Positions 18,170-27,125 of a stretch of DNA of 64,000 nt are shown in pieces (the stretch's first letter is position 1; each line of letters starts with the position of its first letter). Location of the stretch: positions 3,962,501-4,026,500 of the forward strand of contig NZ_CP063231.1 in NCBI RefSeq assembly GCF_023612255.1. The letters run 5' to 3'. The DNA comes from Luteibacter flocculans. Lineage in GTDB: Bacteria; Pseudomonadota; Gammaproteobacteria; Xanthomonadales; Rhodanobacteraceae. The notes below the pieces were generated by a model. It saw only the letters and a program-made list of their open reading frames with translations, had not been told where the DNA came from and ran no database searches. Made by a program: the position numbers and the translations under genes.

Positions 18170-19726
18170 CTATGCGGCCTCGACGCGAAACACATCAACC
18201 GCCGTGCGCAGCAACGCCGCCTGTTCGGCAAGCGACCGCGACGCGGCGGCGCATTGCTCGACCAACGCAGCGTTCTCCTGGGTGACCTGATCCATTTGCG
18301 TGACTGCGCGATTGACTTGCTCGATGCCGGCAGATTGCTCCTGGGACGCGGCGGAAATTCCGCCCATCACGCCAGAGACTTCGTGAACCGCGCTCACGAC
18401 GCCCTGGATCGTGGATCCGGCCTCGTGAACCATCGAAGAGCCTTCCTGAACACGCTCGATGGAGACGTCGATCAACGAGCGGATGTCCTTGGCTGCCACC
18501 GCGCTTCGCTGCGCCAGCGATCGGACTTCGCTTGCCACCACCGCGAACCCTCTCCCGTGCTCGCCCGCGCGGGCCGCCTCGACGGCGGCGTTCAGCGAAA
18601 GAATATTGGTCTGGAAGGCCAGCCCGTCGATGATGCCGACGATGTCGGCCACCTGCGCCGAGCTGGCGGCAATACCGTTCATGGTCTCGACGACGCGGCT
18701 GACCGCTTCGCCACCGCGCCCGGCAGCCAACGACGCGGTGTTCGCGATGTTCGTGCCGAGCAGGGCGCTGTTGGTGTTCTCGCGGACCGTGGCCGTGAGT
18801 TGTTCCATGCTCGCTGCGGTCTCTTCGAGCGAGGCCGCCTGTTCTTCGGTGCGTTGCGACAGGTTCGCATTGCCTTGAGAAATTTGATCGGCGGCCGTGG
18901 CAATGGAATGGCTCGAACGCTTGATGCCGGAAACGATGGTCGACAGGTGATCGCGCATGCCGACGATCGAATACAGCAGGCTCGACGAGTCCCGTCGCTT
19001 CAGATCCACGGTCACCGTAAGGTCGCCATCGGCGATGCGACGGACCACCTCGGCGGCATAGAGCGGCTCCCCACCCAATGCGGCGTAGAGGCGCCGTCCC
19101 GTCCAGACTGCGACGCACGTACCGAGCGCGAGGCCCGCACTGGCGATGCCGATGAGTACGCGCAATAGCAAGTCGTACCGCTCACGTGACGCGTGATACT
19201 CGCTGGCGGCGACATCGACCTGAAGCTTGCGCAGGCGGTCCAGTCGAGCGAGGGTTTCGGGCAGCAGCGTATCCACGCGCCCGTGCAGGGTCTTGCCCGC
19301 GCTCGCGATGTCGCCAGCAAGCAACGCCTCGCGTGCCGGGGCGAGGCCTTCGCGCTCCAGCGTCAGATACGCATCGTGAAATCCGTCGGCCAGGATTTTC
19401 TCGTCGGGCGTCCAGTAGGTGGCGGCATAGGTCTTCCACTCGTGATCCAACGCCGAACGACGCTGAAGGCTCTGGTCGGCAGCGGATTTGCCCGGGAATT
19501 GCGCCGGATCGAGGGTGGCTCGCGACAGCAGCATGGCTTCGTCACGCAGGGCGTCGCTCACCACGGACAGCTGCTGGATACAGACGGTGCGATCTTCATA
19601 GACGGTTCGCAGCGCTTCGCCCGTCGTCGACAGGGCATATAGCCCTGAGGCACAGGTGGCCAACATGGCCACGGCAAGGCCACTGGCCAGAAGAGCGAGC
19701 TGAGCCCGCACGCTTAAATTTGCCAT
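18170..19726 (-). CDS. Methyl-accepting chemotaxis protein
   Basis: 518 residues. TM1 is at about 10-30. A four-helix-bundle-type periplasmic sensor follows (residues 31-185), then TM2 ([19 protein letters not shown]), a HAMP domain (about 212-265) and a long signalling domain with the conserved tip [19 protein letters not shown] and adjacent [13 protein letters not shown]. There is no C-terminal NWETF-type pentapeptide for CheR/CheB docking; it ends FRVEAA. The ligand is unknown. A sigma-28-like promoter lies just upstream, as expected for a chemoreceptor expressed with flagella. Confidence 0.93.
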   Translation of the reverse strand: MANLSVRAQLALLASGLAVAMLATCASGLYALSTTGEALRTVYEDRTVCIQQLSVVSDALRDEAMLLSRATLDPAQFPGKSAADQSLQRRSALDHEWKTYAATYWTPDEKILADGFHDAYLTLEREGLAPAREALLAGDIASAGKTLHGRVDTLLPETLARLDRLRKLQVDVAASEYHASRERYDLLLRVLIGIASAGLALGTCVAVWTGRRLYAALGGEPLYAAEVVRRIADGDLTVTVDLKRRDSSSLLYSIVGMRDHLSTIVSGIKRSSHSIATAADQISQGNANLSQRTEEQAASLEETAASMEQLTATVRENTNSALLGTNIANTASLAAGRGGEAVSRVVETMNGIAASSAQVADIVGIIDGLAFQTNILSLNAAVEAARAGEHGRGFAVVASEVRSLAQRSAVAAKDIRSLIDVSIERVQEGSSMVHEAGSTIQGVVSAVHEVSGVMGGISAASQEQSAGIEQVNRAVTQMDQVTQENAALVEQCAAASRSLAEQAALLRTAVDVFRVEAA

Positions 19727-19756
19727 TTTTGTGCATTTCCCCTCGGTTGGACGAGA

Positions 19757-19783
19757 GCAACGGCTGCGATGGCTCGAACTTAA
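19757..19783 (-). promoter_or_regulatory. Sigma-28 (FliA)-type promoter of the chemoreceptor gene
   Basis: On the minus strand this reads TTAAGTTC, 11 bases, GCCGTTGC, against the FliA consensus TAAAGTTT-N11-GCCGATAA. It matches 6 of 8 and 5 of 8 positions with exact spacing, and lies about 30 bases upstream of the ATG at 19726. Confidence 0.6.
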
Positions 19784-19901
19784 GGCTCACGGACGCAATT
19801 AGGTAAGAATTAACGGAATTGGTTCATCAACGTGAAATACACGTGACGCGCAACCGTGGGGCGGGGGCCAAAGAACATCCCGCTCGTGCTGCCGCGAGGC
19901 G

Positions 19902-21989
19902 CTACCTCTTGGTCTTCGCCGTAGCGTCATCCGCTAACGCGCCACCACTCACCCGCAGGTTTGCCCTCAAGTACTGGCTCAATACGGGGTCGGGCGGCGT
20001 TTCGGCGGGACCGCCGAGGACGGTGCGCAGGGCTTCGGCCGTCAGGTACAGGCCGGCTTCCTTGGCGACGACGCGGTCGTTCTGGTGTCCCGCGGCGGGG
20101 TCCACCAGGAGCGTCACGTTCTTGTCCAGCAGCGTCAGCCGCGCCACGTAGCCGAGCACGCCGCGCAAGGCCACGCGCTGATCGTCGCCGCCGGCAAGGA
20201 TCGTCAGCGGGCGGTTCATGCGCTCCGCATTCGCGAGGGGCGATTGCGCATGCAGCGGACCCATGCGTGCGGGATCGTTCAGATCGAGCGCGACAAGCGA
20301 CATCCATCGTTCGAACGGCAAGACGGCGGACAGCACCTGCGCTTCGCGCGTCCGCGTGATCCAGGTGAGATCCCAGGCGAAATCCGCAGGTGGCACGAAG
20401 GCCACGCCGACGCGGAACAATTCGGGCTGCCAGGTGAGTCCGAGCAAGGTGGCGTAGCCGCCGAACGACGCACCGACGATGCCGACGCGGTCCCGGTCGC
20501 CGACACCTGCCGCAAGCAGCGCTTGCGTGCCTTCCACGATGTCGCGCTGCACCCGACCATTACCGAAGTCGCCGTTCGCGGCGAGCATGTAGTCGCGCCC
20601 GAAGCCCGTGGACCCGCGGAAGTTCGGCTCGAATACGGCATAGCCCCGGTTCACCAGGAACTGCGCATAGCCCGTACCGAATTCTTCTGCGGCCACCTGA
20701 CCCCACGGTCCGCCGTGGACCATGGCAACGAGCGGCACGTGGGCGGGATCGCGCCCAGGCGGCACGCGTACGAACCCATGCAGACGCATGCCATCGGAGG
20801 CCGTCCAAGAGAACGGCAGTTGCCGCGCCATGGCGGATTCCGGCAGCCACGATGCGGCGCCGTCGTCGCGTGCGCGACGCGGCGGATCGTCGAGGATGTC
20901 GCTGACCTGTCCGTTCGTCGGGTTATAGAGGTGATAGCGGACGCCCTGCAGCGCACCGCCTCGCTCCACCACCAGCCAGCGGGAACGTCCCGGTTGCAGC
21001 GTCAACGCGCGCCCTCGGTAGCGCTGCTCAATCGCGTCGATATGCGCCTGCATTGCGCGGTCGATACCTCGAACGGTGACTACAGTTCCACGAAAATACG
21101 CGAGTCCTGGCGCACCCGACACCGGGTCCGCCATGAAGTCGTCCAGATCGGCCTCGCCGCGCGGATCGGCAAGCACGGCGCTCACCGAGCCATCGGGTTC
21201 GAGCCGCTGCAGGCGGCGCAGGCTTCCACCGATGTCGCCAGCGAACAGCATCCGCCCCGCGTCATCGGTGCGCGGCCACAACCCGCAGCGATGCATGCGC
21301 TCGCAATGGAGCACGTCCTGCCTTGTGCCGTCGGCGGCAATCCGCCATGTGAGCAGACGGTCGTCCTGCATCACCTGCAGATAGGCAAGTCGCCCGCTCG
21401 GGTCGAGCGCATAGCCGGTGACGCGATCCCGCGTTTCCGCCAGCACCTGACGACGACCGTCGACGTAAACGCGTACGAGTCGCCATGACTTCGTTGACCC
21501 GGTGGGCGCCAGCGTCCGCTCGCGCACGATCGCCGCAGCGTCTCTGACGGGATCGGCATCCATGAAGTTTCGCTCCTCCGCGCCACCGAGTTCGGCGAGC
21601 AGACGCGAACCGCCCTGCCCCACAGCAGCAACGGCGAAAAGGCGTCGCGAGGAAATCACCAACAACCAGCGGCCGTCGCGCGTCCACGCCAACGCCGTGG
21701 CATCCGTGGACGCAAGCACCTGTCGTTCGGACCCATCGACGGACGATGCCAACCAGAGCCCCCGCGCATCGTCCACACCGCGAACGAAGGCGTATTGCTC
21801 GCCGTCTGGCGACAAGGTCACGTCGGCAGTGGAAGCCCGGACAAGAAACGCATCGCGCTCGAAGCGAACCGCTTGCGGCCGTCCGCGCTCGATCGCCAAA
21901 GCGCGCTCGAATGCATTGTCTGCCGCGAAACACGGTGACGCGAAGACGAGCGCGCCGAGCGCCCCGAGCCATACCCGGAACGGTGTCAT
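19902..21989 (-). CDS. S9 family (prolyl oligopeptidase-type) secreted peptidase
   Basis: 695 residues from the ATG at 21989. That start is preferred over the one four codons upstream because GGAG sits 6 bases before it. A signal peptide follows (WLGALGALVFASPCFA). The N-terminal half is a beta-propeller-like region. The C-terminal half is an alpha/beta hydrolase with PLVAMVHGGPWGQ, nucleophile elbow GASFGGYAT and C-terminal acid and His regions (AGGDDQRV, DPAAGHQND). It probably cleaves peptides in the periplasm. It is the last gene of the GntR-ABC-permease operon (6-base gap in the longer reading), suggesting a role in handling a peptide that the transporter senses or exports. Confidence 0.88.
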   Translation of the reverse strand: MTPFRVWLGALGALVFASPCFAADNAFERALAIERGRPQAVRFERDAFLVRASTADVTLSPDGEQYAFVRGVDDARGLWLASSVDGSERQVLASTDATALAWTRDGRWLLVISSRRLFAVAAVGQGGSRLLAELGGAEERNFMDADPVRDAAAIVRERTLAPTGSTKSWRLVRVYVDGRRQVLAETRDRVTGYALDPSGRLAYLQVMQDDRLLTWRIAADGTRQDVLHCERMHRCGLWPRTDDAGRMLFAGDIGGSLRRLQRLEPDGSVSAVLADPRGEADLDDFMADPVSGAPGLAYFRGTVVTVRGIDRAMQAHIDAIEQRYRGRALTLQPGRSRWLVVERGGALQGVRYHLYNPTNGQVSDILDDPPRRARDDGAASWLPESAMARQLPFSWTASDGMRLHGFVRVPPGRDPAHVPLVAMVHGGPWGQVAAEEFGTGYAQFLVNRGYAVFEPNFRGSTGFGRDYMLAANGDFGNGRVQRDIVEGTQALLAAGVGDRDRVGIVGASFGGYATLLGLTWQPELFRVGVAFVPPADFAWDLTWITRTREAQVLSAVLPFERWMSLVALDLNDPARMGPLHAQSPLANAERMNRPLTILAGGDDQRVALRGVLGYVARLTLLDKNVTLLVDPAAGHQNDRVVAKEAGLYLTAEALRTVLGGPAETPPDPVLSQYLRANLRVSGGALADDATAKTKR

Positions 21990-22007
21990 CTTCTTCTCCA
22001 TGGCGCG

Positions 22008-23852
22008 TTAGCTGGCGGGAACGGAACGGAGCGACGCGTCGACCAGACCTTCGCGCCGCGGCACGACGAGCAGGAGGCTGACCAGTGCGGGCACGCTGAT
22101 GCATCCGCATGCGAGCGTCCAGACGATGCGGGACGAGAGGGACGACAGCCGATGTGCGGCGAACCATCCGCCGATCACCAGCGAAAGCAGCGCAAGTGCA
22201 GCGGCCAGCGTTCGCACGGCATCGGGAATGGGCGGCACCGCGGTCTCGCTCAAGGGGTCTTGCGGTGCGAGCCACCGGGTTGCCGCCTGGCGCACGGTGT
22301 ACAACGCAGGCGACGACCACCATGCTCTGTAGCGGTAGAGGGCCGGGAAATCCTGTTGAATGAGGCGCGTGGCTACCGGCGTGACGCGGCCCTTGTCATT
22401 CACCCACAGAATCGTCTGGTAGGGCGGTGCGCCGAGCATGGTGTGCGCGTACTCGGTAAAGGTGAACGATAGGAGGTAGCCGTCTACCAGTTCCACCAGG
22501 TCTGCCGCATGGAGGTCGCCGGGCTTGCCTGGGATGTCGACGCGGTAGCGCGGAGACGACGGCGTGTCGCCATCGAGAAGATGTCGCCCGTCGAACAGAT
22601 AGACGGCTCGATCAGTCAGCGCGGCGAGACTGCCACCGACCGGTGTCGTGCCCAGCAGCCATTCGCCTGCGGGCACACTCGTCCGCGGCACGATGATTCG
22701 CGTGGCCGAGAGGTATTGGTATAGCGTGTTTCCCGCGACGATCGCCATGTCGCCTTTCGCCATACCGGGAAGCACGCCGGCAGGCGACGCGATGGCCCCG
22801 AAGGCGGTGTTTTCTGTACCCACGCCCAGCTCGCCGCTACGCCGTCCATCCACAACACCGGTTCCCTCGAAACGCATGCGCGCATGACTGAACGTCCATT
22901 GCGTTCGCGTTTCCGCATCGTCGAAGGCGAGCGGCCCGGTATTGTTCACTTCGCCACGCGTGGGGATACCACGCATCTGCCGCTGCAGCGCATGCACGTC
23001 AGACAAAACGACCTGCTCACGCCACAGCGCCGCATCCGTCGATGTCGCAGTCGCCAGGCCCGCGATCAGGCGCTCGCGCCCCGACATGCGCTCAGCTTCG
23101 ACCACGCCGCCACGGGGCGGCGTGCCCATGTTGTTCGGATGCGTGCCCAGCATGATCCACGACAATTCGCCAACGAAGCCCAGGAGAAGCAGCCCGGCGT
23201 AGACCGCCAGCTGCACCGGCACGACTGTCACCACCATGCCGACCGCCGTCCGCGGCGGCTCGCCAAGATCAGGACGAAACACTATGGACACCATCGCCAG
23301 CAGCGTCACGCAGGCGAGCACCTGAACCACCAGTGCCGCGAGGCCCGTGGCATCCGATACCGCCATCCAGGCGAGCGGCACCAACCCAGCGATGGCATAG
23401 CGACGATTGGCGAGCACACCGTAGGCTCCCGCCAGATAGCCGCCCATGGCGATAAGCATTGCCGCAACCGGCAGAATCGCTTGGCGCATTTCAACGATGC
23501 GCGCCGTACCCGACACCTGCCATGCCACGACGATCGCGATCGGAAGCGCCACCGCCACCAGCATGGCCATCGTGCCGGCGCCAAGCAGGCCGGCACCGAT
23601 GCGCCACGGTGCCACCGGACGATGCAGAAGATTGATCCACTGGTTCGGTCGGCGCCATGTGCCCATCTGATGCAAACCGAGCAGGATGCCGGTAAGCGCA
23701 TAGACCGCACCGAACAGGCGGCGAACGTTGATCGGCTGCTGGCCGAGATCTGCCAATCGGTTGAAGAACACCAGCACCAGCAGGTGAACCGCCGCGAAGG
23801 CGAGGATCCAGAGTTGGTAACGCAGCCATTCGGCCTTGACGATGTCGCGCAT
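22008..23852 (-). CDS. ABC transporter permease-like protein with large extracytoplasmic insert
   Basis: 614 residues from the ATG at 23852 (MRDIVKAEWLRYQ). The N-terminal third has about six hydrophobic segments like ABC-2 permeases. It is followed by a soluble region of roughly 300 residues with propeller-like strands (FDDAETRTQWTFSHARMRF, LTDRAVYLFDGRHLL, QTILWVNDKGRV), then a C-terminal membrane pair. Its partner ATPase gene is immediately upstream and the S9 peptidase gene downstream. Such permeases accompany YtrA-type GntR regulators in xanthomonads (family knowledge). Substrate is unknown. Confidence 0.72.
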   Translation of the reverse strand: MRDIVKAEWLRYQLWILAFAAVHLLVLVFFNRLADLGQQPINVRRLFGAVYALTGILLGLHQMGTWRRPNQWINLLHRPVAPWRIGAGLLGAGTMAMLVAVALPIAIVVAWQVSGTARIVEMRQAILPVAAMLIAMGGYLAGAYGVLANRRYAIAGLVPLAWMAVSDATGLAALVVQVLACVTLLAMVSIVFRPDLGEPPRTAVGMVVTVVPVQLAVYAGLLLLGFVGELSWIMLGTHPNNMGTPPRGGVVEAERMSGRERLIAGLATATSTDAALWREQVVLSDVHALQRQMRGIPTRGEVNNTGPLAFDDAETRTQWTFSHARMRFEGTGVVDGRRSGELGVGTENTAFGAIASPAGVLPGMAKGDMAIVAGNTLYQYLSATRIIVPRTSVPAGEWLLGTTPVGGSLAALTDRAVYLFDGRHLLDGDTPSSPRYRVDIPGKPGDLHAADLVELVDGYLLSFTFTEYAHTMLGAPPYQTILWVNDKGRVTPVATRLIQQDFPALYRYRAWWSSPALYTVRQAATRWLAPQDPLSETAVPPIPDAVRTLAAALALLSLVIGGWFAAHRLSSLSSRIVWTLACGCISVPALVSLLLVVPRREGLVDASLRSVPAS

Positions 23853-23878
23853 GAGGAACCCCCTGGACGAATGAGCGA

Positions 23879-24799
23879 TCAGGCGGCCGCGGGGGCTGCG
23901 TGCTGCTTGGAAAGAAAGCCGTTGACGGCGCGGTCGAGGCTTACCGGCAGGCAATGGATGTCGCGGGCGCCGCACGCGCGAAGGAAGTCCGCGAAGTCTT
24001 CGCCTTGATCGAGCACCAGGTAGTGATGGATGCCATCGATGCGCTGCGCATCGAGCAGGCCCGGTACTGTGCGCGGGTCCGGCCCACGAAACGGGATGTC
24101 GGCCACCCAGTGCGATACACGCGCGCGGAAATCATCGGGCGGCGAGACGTTCCGCAGCATGCCGCACTCCATGATGATGAGGTTGTCCGCCACGCGTTCC
24201 ACTTCTTCCATCTGGTGCGAGCAGTAGATGACCGTGCAACCTTCCACGGCATTGGAGTGAAGCAAGGTCTCGAGAAAGGCGCGCTTGGCGACGACGTCGA
24301 GGCCGAGCGTCGGCTCGTCGAGCACAAGCAGTTCGGGGCGTTGCGCGAGACTGAGCGCGAGGTTGAAGCCCGCGCGCTCGCCGCGCGAAAGCTGGCTCAC
24401 CTTCTGCGTCGTCTGCACGTTGTAGTGCCCTACCACTTCGTCGAAAGCGGATTGGCTCCAGCGGGGGTACTGGCGCCGCTGCATGGCGGTGACGGCAGCA
24501 ACGGTCATCCAGCCCTGCAGCGTGTGCTCTTCGTTGACGAAGCCGATCCGTTCGCGGTCGGACGGGGTCAGCCGGCGACTGTCGCGCCCGAGGATGCGCG
24601 CCTCCCCCGAGGTGGCCGGAAGAAAGCCGAGCAGGATGCGAAACAACGTCGATTTGCCCGCGCCATTCGCACCGACGATGGCATGCACGCAGCCGCTCTC
24701 GATCGCGAGGTCCAGATGGTCGATGGCGATCTTCTTCCCGTAGCGCTTGGTCAGACCGCGCGTCTCGATCACATACCCGGTGGGTGTCGTCTCGTTCAT
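23879..24799 (-). CDS. ABC transporter ATP-binding protein
   Basis: 306 residues. Walker A GANGAGKST is at 43-51. The signature is LSRGER and Walker B with the D-loop is LLVLDEPTLGLD, followed by an H-loop in YCSHQMEEVE. The C-terminal ~90 residues are a variable accessory region. It belongs to the one-domain exporter ATPases of the YtrB/CcmA-like type and should energise the permease encoded next. The GntR regulator gene ends about 20 bases upstream. Confidence 0.92.
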   Translation of the reverse strand: MNETTPTGYVIETRGLTKRYGKKIAIDHLDLAIESGCVHAIVGANGAGKSTLFRILLGFLPATSGEARILGRDSRRLTPSDRERIGFVNEEHTLQGWMTVAAVTAMQRRQYPRWSQSAFDEVVGHYNVQTTQKVSQLSRGERAGFNLALSLAQRPELLVLDEPTLGLDVVAKRAFLETLLHSNAVEGCTVIYCSHQMEEVERVADNLIIMECGMLRNVSPPDDFRARVSHWVADIPFRGPDPRTVPGLLDAQRIDGIHHYLVLDQGEDFADFLRACGARDIHCLPVSLDRAVNGFLSKQHAAPAAA

Positions 24800-24818
24800 G
24801 GGCGTTCCTTGGCGGGAC

Positions 24819-25229
24819 TCAGGCGGACTTCTTCGCGAGCACGCTCAACGCCTTGTCGAGGCGGGCGATGGCGCGGTCGGGCGGGTAGTCGAGGGCGGCC
24901 ACCTCGTAGACGAACGCCTGGATCGCCTCGTCCATGCGGCGGTCGCGTTCCGCCGCACTGAGCCGCTGACGGGGGGGCGCAACGTACAGGCCGAGCCCCT
25001 GGCGAGATTCCAGCCACCCTTCGGCGGTCAGCTCCGCGTAAGCCTTGGCGACGGTGTTGGGATTGATGGTCAATTGCTGCGCGAGGCCGCGTACGCTCGG
25101 AAGCCGCGCCCCGGGCTCAAGGTCGCCCGTGGCGATACGCATGCGCACGGCGTCGACGATCTGCTTGCCGATGGGACGGGGATCGCCGGTGGCGATCTGG
25201 ATGGGCAATGCCTGGATACGGGTCATCAT
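24819..25229 (-). CDS. GntR family regulator, YtrA subfamily
   Basis: 136 residues, the short length typical of YtrA-type GntR proteins. The winged helix covers residues 15-80, with DLEPGARLPSVRGLAQQL and NPNTVAKAYAELTAEGWLE as the classic GntR motif. A short helical dimerisation tail follows instead of an effector domain. First gene of the operon with the ATPase, permease and S9 peptidase. A perfect palindrome 12 bases upstream is its probable operator, so it likely autorepresses and is released by cell-envelope stress or a peptide signal (inference). Confidence 0.92.
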   Translation of the reverse strand: MMTRIQALPIQIATGDPRPIGKQIVDAVRMRIATGDLEPGARLPSVRGLAQQLTINPNTVAKAYAELTAEGWLESRQGLGLYVAPPRQRLSAAERDRRMDEAIQAFVYEVAALDYPPDRAIARLDKALSVLAKKSA

Positions 25230-25240
25230 GGTGAACCATG

Positions 25241-25261
25241 TGTACTAGTGCAAATAGTACA
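25241..25261 (-). promoter_or_regulatory. Palindromic operator for the GntR regulator
   Basis: TGTACTA and TAGTACA form a perfect 7-bp inverted repeat separated by 7 bases, directly upstream of the gntR start at 25229. Dyads containing GTAC or GTGTA half-sites are typical of YtrA-type regulators. Position and symmetry make it the likely autoregulatory site. Confidence 0.7.
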
Positions 25262-25338
25262 GCAGGATTCACTGCGCCCCGTCAACAGGTTCGCCGCAGG
25301 CCAATCGCCCGCGGCGAACGATGGCCGCCGTCACCCGC

Positions 25339-26232
25339 TCAGACGTTCGGCGCCAGCAGGTCTTCGATGCCCGCGCGCCAGAACAGCTCGCGGCGGACGC
25401 GATCGGCGACGCCGTTGACGATCTCCGCGCCGTCCTGCGAGGGGTCCACGTGCACGCGGAACGGGCGCTTGCCGAAGGGCAGGTTCACCACGTCCACGAT
25501 CTTGCGCGCTACTTCGGTGGCATCGGCGTCGGCCGGTTCGAGGCTCGCGAGGCCCTTCAGTATCTTCTCCGGCATGCCGGCATACGGGCCCTGCATGTAT
25601 TCCGCTTCGCGCGCTCCATCCGCCGGCTTTCCCGCATGCGCGAAATGGTTGGTGCCCTTGGTGAACGCGCCCGGCACCATGATGGACGTCTCGATGCCCC
25701 AGCGGGTCAGCTCGCCCGAGTAGCTCACCGCCAGTGAATCCATGGCCGCCTTGGCCGCAAAATACGGTGCGAGGAACGGCGGCGTACCACCGCGCGTGCT
25801 GCTCGAGGAGACCCAAAGCACCAGCCCCTTGCGCTGGCGGCGCATGGCCGGCAAGGCCGCGCGATTGACGCGCTGCGTGCCGAGCACATTCACGTCGTAA
25901 AGCTGCGCGTACTGTTCTGCAGTGAAGGCCTCCGCCGGTCCGAAAACCATATGCCCGGCATTGTGGACGAGCACGTCCAGGCGACCGTCGTTGCGCAGGA
26001 TGGTGTCGATGGCGTCCTGGGCCGAGTCGTCGGACGTCACGTCCAGCTCGACCACACGCAGGTCGACGTTGCGCTCTGCCGCTTCTTTGCGCACGGCGTC
26101 GGCCTGCGCAGCGTTGCGTCCGGCGATGTCGCGCATGCTGGCGTAGACGGCGTGTCCGGCGTCGGCGAGGGCACGGGCGGTCAGCAGGCCGAAGCCACTC
26201 GATGCGCCTGTGATGAGGATGATCTGCTTCAT
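25339..26232 (-). CDS. Short-chain dehydrogenase/reductase (SDR)
   Basis: 297 residues from the ATG at 26232 (MKQIILITGASSGFG). The NAD(P)-binding motif TGASSGFG is at 8-15, the NAG motif is in LVHNAGHMVFG, and the catalytic Tyr/Lys pair is in APYFAAKAAMD (YxxxK). The catalytic Ser is within SSSSTRGG. It lies 40 bases after a second SDR gene in the same direction, so the pair is probably an operon. The substrate cannot be read from sequence. Confidence 0.88.
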   Translation of the reverse strand: MKQIILITGASSGFGLLTARALADAGHAVYASMRDIAGRNAAQADAVRKEAAERNVDLRVVELDVTSDDSAQDAIDTILRNDGRLDVLVHNAGHMVFGPAEAFTAEQYAQLYDVNVLGTQRVNRAALPAMRRQRKGLVLWVSSSSTRGGTPPFLAPYFAAKAAMDSLAVSYSGELTRWGIETSIMVPGAFTKGTNHFAHAGKPADGAREAEYMQGPYAGMPEKILKGLASLEPADADATEVARKIVDVVNLPFGKRPFRVHVDPSQDGAEIVNGVADRVRRELFWRAGIEDLLAPNV

Positions 26233-26272
26233 GAAAGTCTCTCCGCGGGACAAGGCGTAAAGAAAAGTGGGC

Positions 26273-27016
26273 TCAGACGACGCCGCCGTTGGCGCGCAAA
26301 ACCTGGCCGTTGATCCAGCCGCCATCGGGGCCGACGAGGAAGGCGACGGCAGAGGCGATGTCTTCGGGCGTGCCGAGACGCTCCAACGGGGAAAGCTTTG
26401 CGAGGCGGTCCACCAGTTCCGGTGATTTGCCGTCGAGGAACAGGTCCGTGCCGGTCGGCCCTGGCGCGATGGCGTTCACCGTGATGCCGCGACCGCGCAG
26501 TTCGCGCGCAAGGACCATGGTGGTGGCATCGATGGCCGCCTTCGTTGCGGCATAAGCGGCGTAGGTCGGTTGCAGCAGGCTGACCACGCTGGACGAGAAG
26601 TTGACGATCCGACCGCCGACGCGGAGACGCCGGGCCGCTTCACGCATGGTGTTGTAGCTGCCCTTCACGTTGACGTCGAAGAGCCGGTCGAAATCGTCGT
26701 CCTTCAGCTCGGCGACGCTGGACAGGATCATCAGCCCTGCGTTGTTGACCAGCACGTCCACGCCGCCAAAGACTTCCTCGGCCTTGTCGAACAGGCGGCG
26801 CGCGTCGGTCACCTTGGACACGTCCGCCTGCGCGCTGATCGCACGGCCGCCTGCCGCTTCGATCTCGTGCACCACGGCTTCGGCCGCCTGGGCGTTGCCG
26901 GCGTAGTTCACGACCACCGTGTAGCCCTCGCGTGCCAGACGCTTCGCCACGGCGGCACCGATACCGCGCGAGGCCCCGGTCACGATGGCGACCTTCTCGT
27001 TCGAGTTCACGTTCAT
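26273..27016 (-). CDS. SDR family oxidoreductase (FabG-like)
   Basis: 247 residues from the ATG at 27016 (MNVNSNEKVAIVTG). Coenzyme motif TGASRGIG, LVNNAGLM, catalytic FSSSV and YAATK (YxxxK), and the C-terminal GGWINGQVLRANGG are all typical of FabG-like classical SDRs. It is unlikely to be the housekeeping FabG because no fatty-acid genes adjoin it. Its gene and the next SDR gene diverge from a LysR regulator that probably controls them. Confidence 0.88.
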   Translation of the reverse strand: MNVNSNEKVAIVTGASRGIGAAVAKRLAREGYTVVVNYAGNAQAAEAVVHEIEAAGGRAISAQADVSKVTDARRLFDKAEEVFGGVDVLVNNAGLMILSSVAELKDDDFDRLFDVNVKGSYNTMREAARRLRVGGRIVNFSSSVVSLLQPTYAAYAATKAAIDATTMVLARELRGRGITVNAIAPGPTGTDLFLDGKSPELVDRLAKLSPLERLGTPEDIASAVAFLVGPDGGWINGQVLRANGGVV

Positions 27017-27104
27017 GTCGGTTCTCCTCCCGGCGGGATTGCCGGGTGGAGAAAGCATGAGCGTTGATTCACCGCGGATAATCGCTCACGATACGACATC
27101 ACCA

Positions 27105-27119
27105 TTCCATCGAATGGAA
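27105..27119. promoter_or_regulatory. Palindrome at the start of the LysR gene
   Basis: TTCCAT-CGA-ATGGAA is a perfect inverted repeat lying in the 109-base region between the divergent SDR and LysR genes, just before the preferred LysR start at 27126. It is a candidate LysR autoregulatory site. Confidence 0.45.
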
Positions 27120-27125
27120 CAATCC

